Shown here piece after piece: positions 5,946 through 9,673 of a DNA stretch of 9,673 bases (positions are counted from its first letter, which is position 1; each line of letters begins with the position of its first letter). Source of the DNA: Gammaproteobacteria bacterium (GTDB lineage Bacteria > Pseudomonadota > Gammaproteobacteria > HK1). The translations under genes were made by a program, and so were the position numbers. Below the pieces are notes generated by a model. The model saw only the letters and a program-made list of their open reading frames with translations. It did no database searches and was not told the origin of the DNA. The stretch covers positions 1-9,673 of the forward strand of contig JAGRHX010000156.1 in assembly GCA_020444775.1 (NCBI GenBank), read 5' to 3'.

Positions 5946-6761
5946 ATGGTCAACGCCACGATCAGCGCGCCACTGGTCAACCACGCCAAGCAGAAGCTCG
6001 CCCGCAACGAGCTCGTGCTGTGCCTGGCCGTGAATCAGATGCGCAGTCCGGATATCGCGCTCATCGCCGCCAGCTGCGGCTTCGACGCAATCTTCATCGA
6101 CATGGAGCACGGTCCGACCGCGCTCGAATCGGCGTCCGCGGTCAGCGTCGCGGCGCTCGGTTTTGGCGTGACGCCGATCGCCCGCATCGCTTCTCATCAC
6201 GCGCACGACATGGCCCGCTATCTGGACAGTGGAGGTATGGGGCTCATGGTGCCGCATGTAGACGACGCCGAGCAGGCCGAGGCCATCGTTCGTTACTGCA
6301 AGTTCCCACCCCGTGGCATGCGCTCGGCCCCCGGTACGATTCCCGGCTTGCGCTTCGAGTCGCTGCCACAGCCCGAGGTCAATCGCATTCTCGACGAGCA
6401 GGTGCTGCTGGCCGCCATGATCGAGACCCCGACCGGCCTCGCCAATATCGACGCGATCGCCGCGGTCGACGGCATCGATCTCATCCACATCGGCGCGTTG
6501 GATCTCAGCACGGTGATGGGTCTGGCCCCCGGTGACATGCACCATCCCGCGATGCAGGCGGCCTTCGAGACCGTCGCCGCCGCGTGCCACAAACATGGCA
6601 AGGCGATGGGGGTAGGTGGTGCGCGTGGCGACCGGGCGCTGCAGCAGCGGCTTGTCGACCTGGGCGTACGTTATCTGACGCTGGGCAGCGATTTCGGCTA
6701 TCTGATGGCGGCCGCCAGACCTGACGTGAGCGCCGTGCGGGCGATGCTGCCCGGGACCTGA
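5946..6761 (+). CDS. HpcH/HpaI-family class II aldolase (2-keto-3-deoxy or 4-hydroxy-2-oxo acid type)
   Basis: 271 aa from ATG 5946. The family cleaves 4-hydroxy-2-oxo acids to pyruvate plus an aldehyde with a divalent metal ion. By comparison with E. coli HpaI: the DMEH motif at residues 52-55 gives the catalytic His55; Arg80 (IAR, 79-81) is the pyruvate-binding Arg; LDSGGMGLMVPHV (93-105) is the subunit-contact/active-site loop; Glu160 (MIET) and Asp186 (IGALDLS, 182-188) are the metal ligands. The usual IGPADLS reads IGALDLS. Residues 19-27 (ARNELVLCL) form the expected first strand. An in-frame ATG at 5871 has a better ribosome site, but its 25 extra residues are polar and use codons such as AGA, CTA and TCA that are rare in the rest of the gene. 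ATG 5946 gives the usual family length with a weaker AAGAGA site. The gene diverges from tctC, suggesting that it acts on the imported acid. Exact substrate unknown. Confidence 0.92.
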   Translation: MVNATISAPLVNHAKQKLARNELVLCLAVNQMRSPDIALIAASCGFDAIFIDMEHGPTALESASAVSVAALGFGVTPIARIASHHAHDMARYLDSGGMGLMVPHVDDAEQAEAIVRYCKFPPRGMRSAPGTIPGLRFESLPQPEVNRILDEQVLLAAMIETPTGLANIDAIAAVDGIDLIHIGALDLSTVMGLAPGDMHHPAMQAAFETVAAACHKHGKAMGVGGARGDRALQQRLVDLGVRYLTLGSDFGYLMAAARPDVSAVRAMLPGT

Positions 6762-6802
6762 GCGCGGTCGCGCAGCCCGGCACACACGGCGCCCAAGGTA
6801 AC

Positions 6803-6827
6803 GAATCGACACTCCCGATGACGATTC
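6803..6827. terminator. Weak inverted repeat between convergent genes
   Basis: GAATCG at 6803-6808 mirrors CGATTC at 6822-6827 (13-nt loop) in the 98-bp space between the aldolase stop (6761) and the stop of the Hsp70-like gene (6860). The stem is short and has no T-run. Another small G/C stem (GCGC-GGTC-GCGC, 6762-6773) directly follows the aldolase stop. One or both may help end the two converging transcripts. Confidence 0.2.
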
Positions 6828-6859
6828 AGGCCGCGCTTCCCGGCGCCCGACCCGGGGCC

Positions 6860-8110
6860 TCACCCGGAGTCCGCGAATGCCTCGCCGGCCTGCAGCGCGA
6901 GCCCTGCGGCAACTGCGCCGAAGCGGTCGCAGGACTCGAGCCGCGCATGCGGTAGCACGCTCGTGATGGCCGCACGCACCAGCGGCATCTCCGTCGAGCC
7001 ACCTGTCAGCACGGTGAGTCCGACCGCGCCTGGCGGGGTCGAGGCACGACGCAGACATTCACGCACGGTCTCGCGCAAACGTTCGAGCTCGCCCTCGATG
7101 GCGCCGGCCAGGTCGGCCCGTTGGATCGCCAATGCAAGCCCCGATTCCACATAGTCGAGTTCGAGCGTCGTGGCCGGCAGCTCGCTCAGCGCGATCTTCG
7201 CTCGCTCCACGTCGTGCGCGATGTGATGACCGAGTCGACGGCGCATGACCTCCGCCAGTCGCACGAAACGCGCATCGCTGCGCGCCGCGCTGGTCAGCGT
7301 GCGGATGTGCGTGAGATTCTCCCGGCTGTTGAGCCAGGCGATACGCGACGGACTGGCCAGATCCAGATAGATCCAGATTGGCGCGGGCAGGCCACGTCCC
7401 GGCAGAGCGGCATCCTTGCCGAGCAGCGGCATAACGCTGTGCAGACTCAGTCGCTGGTCGAAGTCGGTGCCACCGATGTGCACCCCGTGGCTGGCCAACA
7501 GCTCGCTTGGCTCGGCGCCGCCGCGACCACGGATACGTACCAGTGTGAAATCGGAGGTGCCACCACCGATGTCGGCGATCAACGCAAGCGTCTCTTGCGT
7601 GGCGGCGGTCTCGAAGTGGCGCGCGGCGGCAATCGGCTCGAGTTGGAACACGACCCGCTCGAAGCCCGCGTCGTGCAACACCGATCGCAGCATCTGCTCG
7701 GCACGCTCATCGAGCGTCGGGTCGTCGTCGTTGAAGTACACCGGCCGCCCACAGACCACGGCATCCAGGGACCGCCCCAGCGCGGTCTCGGCACGACGCT
7801 TGATCTCGACGATGAAATGCTCGAGCACCGTATCGTAGGACACGCGCTGGGCACCGATGCCGGTCTGCTCGCCCATCAGCCCGGTGCCGAGCACCGACTT
7901 CATCGAACGCATGAAGCGCCCGGGCTCCTCGTCCATATAACTCGCGATTGCCGCGCGACCGACCGCACGCGGCTGTCCCAGCGAGTCGTAGAAGATTGCG
8001 CTCGGCAGGATCGCGCTGCTGCCCTCCATGGGCAGCAAGCGCACGCCACCGTCGCGCGTGACCACACCGAGCGCGGAATTGCTGGTGCCGAAGTCGAGAC
8101 CACAATGCAT
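6860..8110 (-). CDS. yegD: YegD-like Hsp70-family ATPase lacking the substrate-binding domain
   Basis: 416 aa, close to E. coli YegD (about 450) and far shorter than DnaK (about 640). Seen: phosphate-1 motif DFGTSNS (6-12); KS at 71-72, matching the catalytic-lysine region of Hsp70; CGRPVYF (120-126), as in the YegD GRP segment; FQLEPIAAARHF (155-166), the connect-1 region; phosphate-2 motif ADIGGGTSDFTLV (179-191); HIGGTDFDQRL (211-221); and the adenosine motif LTGGSTEMPLV (368-378). The protein ends soon after FGAVAAGLA (397-405), so it consists of the actin-like nucleotide-binding fold with no peptide-binding beta-sandwich or lid. The ATG at 8110 puts DFGT at its expected distance from the N-terminus. 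The ribosome site is weak. YegD-type proteins are presumed chaperone-like ATPases in the cytoplasm, and their clients are not well established. It is transcribed alone and converges on the aldolase gene. No functional link to the carboxylate cluster is visible. Confidence 0.93.
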   Translation of the reverse strand: MHCGLDFGTSNSALGVVTRDGGVRLLPMEGSSAILPSAIFYDSLGQPRAVGRAAIASYMDEEPGRFMRSMKSVLGTGLMGEQTGIGAQRVSYDTVLEHFIVEIKRRAETALGRSLDAVVCGRPVYFNDDDPTLDERAEQMLRSVLHDAGFERVVFQLEPIAAARHFETAATQETLALIADIGGGTSDFTLVRIRGRGGAEPSELLASHGVHIGGTDFDQRLSLHSVMPLLGKDAALPGRGLPAPIWIYLDLASPSRIAWLNSRENLTHIRTLTSAARSDARFVRLAEVMRRRLGHHIAHDVERAKIALSELPATTLELDYVESGLALAIQRADLAGAIEGELERLRETVRECLRRASTPPGAVGLTVLTGGSTEMPLVRAAITSVLPHARLESCDRFGAVAAGLALQAGEAFADSG

Positions 8111-8151
8111 GTTCGAGGTTGTCTGTTCAGTCTGATGGGGCTGGCTGGTCG

Positions 8152-8295
8152 AGGATAGGCAACACGCGAGCGACCGCCGACACGATACAGCGACATGCCC
8201 GCACCTGCCCGGACATAGCCCGACTTCGCCAACTCGGCATGTAGTGCGAGCTTAAGTGATTGATTGAATTGGGTCGAGGGAGCAAAGGTCGGCAT
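8152..8295 (-). pseudogene. Possible truncated small gene, N-terminal fragment only
   Basis: A frame opens at ATG 8295 with GGAGAGGA about 10 nt upstream. Its first ~50 residues look protein-like: MPTFAPSTQFNQSLKLAL, then HAELAKSGYVRAGAGMSLYR. The pattern (a helix with a Leu/Ala face, then a KxGYxRxGxxLYR strand) recalls the start of small DUF4304-type proteins. This is a pattern guess only. The frame then runs on without character into the start of the yegD-like gene in another frame, so any original gene has lost its end. It lies between the chaperone-like gene and the IS remnant, where decay is already evident. Chance is a real alternative. Confidence 0.22.
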
Positions 8296-8354
8296 TCAAG
8301 GCCAGTCCTCTCCGCCTGACGCACAGTGAGTCCATTCCGCGCTCGGCTGACGCG

Positions 8355-8740
8355 AGCGCGGCTGGGATGGATCTTCGGCGCTGGTTGTTCGGGCAGCGCC
8401 AGCTGCAGCTGTGGGAGCAGCAGGCGCAAATCCGAATCGGGCTGTGTATATCGAGACAAGACGTGGCTCATCGCACTGTGCCCGCACCAGTGTCGATGCA
8501 AGCGCCACTCGCTGCCGGGATCGACCAGCTGATAGCAGACCAGCGCCTTCAGCACGTTGAGCCAGCGTGTGCCCTGAGGCATCTCCGGCAGCAGCCAGAC
8601 CAGAAGGTATCGATCACCAACTTCTCGCAAAGATTCAACGAAAGCCAGCATCCGCCCCATTGTCTGGGACGCTGCAGCTCGAGCCGCGACAAGCGCACCT
8701 GCATGACATCGCGTTCAAGCCGCGGTTCAAGTTGACATCG
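8355..8740 (-). pseudogene. Decayed IS transposase (IS4/IS1634-like) with frameshift and internal deletion
   Basis: Read on the - strand from about 8740: the frame at 8740-8597 gives LERDVMQVRLSRLELQRP, then RQWGGCWLSLNLCEKLVIDTFW. A shift at about 8594-8600 moves to a second frame giving LLPEMPQGTRWLNVLKALV, then CYQLVDPGSEWRLHRHW, HSAM. This directly joins HVLSRYTQPDSDLRLLLPQL, then QLALPEQPAPKI. Known from memory: transposases of this group are about 550-600 aa. They have the RPRQWGACWL and LIDPGSEWRLHR blocks near the N-terminus and end with a block like RYTQPEPELQLLINQLKL...LPAQPPPKI. The N-terminal block and the extreme C-terminus are therefore fused in frame near 8464-8475, and about 400 residues, including the catalytic DDE core, are gone. 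The start region upstream of 8740 is also unrecognisable. No terminal inverted repeats or target duplications could be identified. The product cannot be active. Confidence 0.8.
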
Positions 8741-9673
8741 AGAAAGTCGGCGCCGCCTCAGCCGCCGTGGTCGCGAGCACCTTTGAAATACAGAAATGCG
8801 CGGTGACTCAAGGCACCTCGCTGTAGCGCGATTGTTCTTGGAGTTTGAGATTCTGCAAGGCGAACCGGCGCTGTTATCTCAATGCGCTACACCACCCGCG
8901 GACGTGGAAACGGCGCTCGTCCGGCAATCCTTTCGAAATCGGTGATCTGCATCCGTCGCGCTCGAATTGCGAAGTGCTCAAAGGGGCTGCATCTGGCGTT
9001 CGAGCGAGCGGATAGCTACCGCTTTCTCGGTCCCCGCGACGAGCAGGTCCATAACCATCATAGCGGCCGTCGGTTTCCTCGCGCCCGGGCACAGGGCGAT
9101 ACGAGTCCTCGGGCGCAACAACCGCCAAGACACTGTGGAGATACGCGCTCAGATCGGGGGCCAAGTGCATTCGGCAGCCTTTGCGTGACTCTCGAGCCTT
9201 CCTACCCACAGTCTCGCAAGGTTGACGAAGACAATCCGGCAAACGACCCTAGAGGCAATAGGTGCCGTGCTCGGATTGAAAGTTCGCATCGTCAAGCCAT
9301 CGATGAGGTTCACGGAGGCTAGCTTACGACGGTCCATTGGTTGATGGCTCGTGGACGACCGACCCGCGCAGTATCGCCGGGAGTTCTTGAAGCGCATCCG
9401 CCGGTCGGGGTCGTTCCGATCTCCGGCAAGCAAAGCGGCTGTCGAAGTACGACGTCTGGATGTCGGGCGACAAGCCCCATCGGACCTGACACTGATCGGT
9501 GCCGCTCCGGGCGTCCCTGCGGCCGCTGATGTGCTGACAGCCGCAATGCAGCTGAAACGGCTGATGTGGATATGGCTCCGCCCAGGTGCCAGTCGCAAGA
9601 CTCGAGATCCCGTGAACGATACACTCACACCACACTCGGCCACGCCGGCCACCCCTCCCCCTGGCCCTCCCCC
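8741..9673. other. About 930 bp without a convincing gene
   Basis: Frames on both strands are broken or have no GC-rich third-position pattern, unlike every gene before 8110. The longest are at 8882-9322 (+), 8874-9242 (-) and 9149-9652 (-); none shows a recognisable motif, and they overlap one another. A GTG at 9351 opens a + frame that is not stopped by the window end (about 107 codons, VDDRPAQYRREFLKRIRRSG at its start), but its later part turns into a Pro/Thr-rich low-complexity tail. No tRNA, rRNA or CRISPR repeat was seen. The stretch is probably old mobile-element debris or a degraded gene. Confidence 0.55.
9652..9673 (-). repeat. G-quadruplex-type tract at the window end
   Basis: The last 22 bases of the + strand are C-runs. 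Read on the - strand they give G5-A-G3-CCA-G5-A-G4, four guanine runs with loops of 1, 3 and 1 nt, which fits the standard G4 rule. It is cut by the window edge and may continue. Confidence 0.6.

Noticed and set aside
7121..8158. 345-aa open frame on the + strand opposite the Hsp70-like gene
   Set aside because: It is an antisense shadow. The - strand frame carries all Hsp70 ATPase motifs in order.
8760..8800. Possible transposase start (AFLYFK-like frame) on the - strand
   Set aside because: It recalls the beginning of IS4/IS1634-like proteins, but a stop follows within about 14 codons and no ATG is present. It is too short to claim.
9149..9652. 167-aa - strand frame near the window end
   Set aside because: It has no recognisable motif, overlaps two other equally open frames, and lacks the codon pattern of real genes here.
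1..9673. tRNA, rRNA, CRISPR array, riboswitch
   Set aside because: I looked for cloverleaf ends, repeat-spacer periodicity and long conserved leaders on both strands and saw none.

Overview
The window looks like chromosomal DNA from a high-GC member of the Pseudomonadota, probably a gamma- or betaproteobacterium. The real genes have strongly GC-rich third codon positions, and the tctCBA order and family-level gene content fit that group. The species cannot be named from the sequence.

Layout. Positions 1-1619 (+ strand) hold the 3' end of a short-chain dehydrogenase/reductase (SDR) with an unusual active site, followed 5 bp later by a membrane protein of unknown function. A 122-bp gap leads to a DHDPS/NAL-family (Schiff-base) aldolase at 1742-2665. 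Facing it on the - strand is a complete tripartite tricarboxylate transporter operon in the order tctC (periplasmic binding protein, 5773-4817), tctB (small membrane subunit, 4743-4300) and tctA (large permease, 4237-2726). The aldolase and tctA converge on a perfect 10-bp inverted repeat that is probably a shared terminator. A 172-bp divergent control region (5774-5945) separates tctC from an HpcH/HpaI-family metal-dependent aldolase on the + strand (5946-6761). That gene converges on a YegD-like Hsp70-type ATPase (8110-6860, - strand).

From about 8111 to 9673 the normal coding signal is lost. This stretch holds a possible truncated small gene, a clearly decayed IS transposase (IS4/IS1634-like, with one frameshift and loss of the whole catalytic middle), about 900 bp without a convincing gene, and a G-quadruplex-type tract at the very end.

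How the genes may work together. A TctC-type receptor with TctAB imports a carboxylated substrate. Two mechanistically different aldolases, one class I Schiff-base and one class II metal-dependent, sit on either side of the transporter, and an SDR lies nearby. This suggests a catabolic island for an unidentified organic acid, perhaps a hydroxy, keto or sugar acid, that is cut to pyruvate and an aldehyde. The substrate cannot be read from the sequence. The Hsp70-like gene and the IS debris appear unrelated to this pathway.
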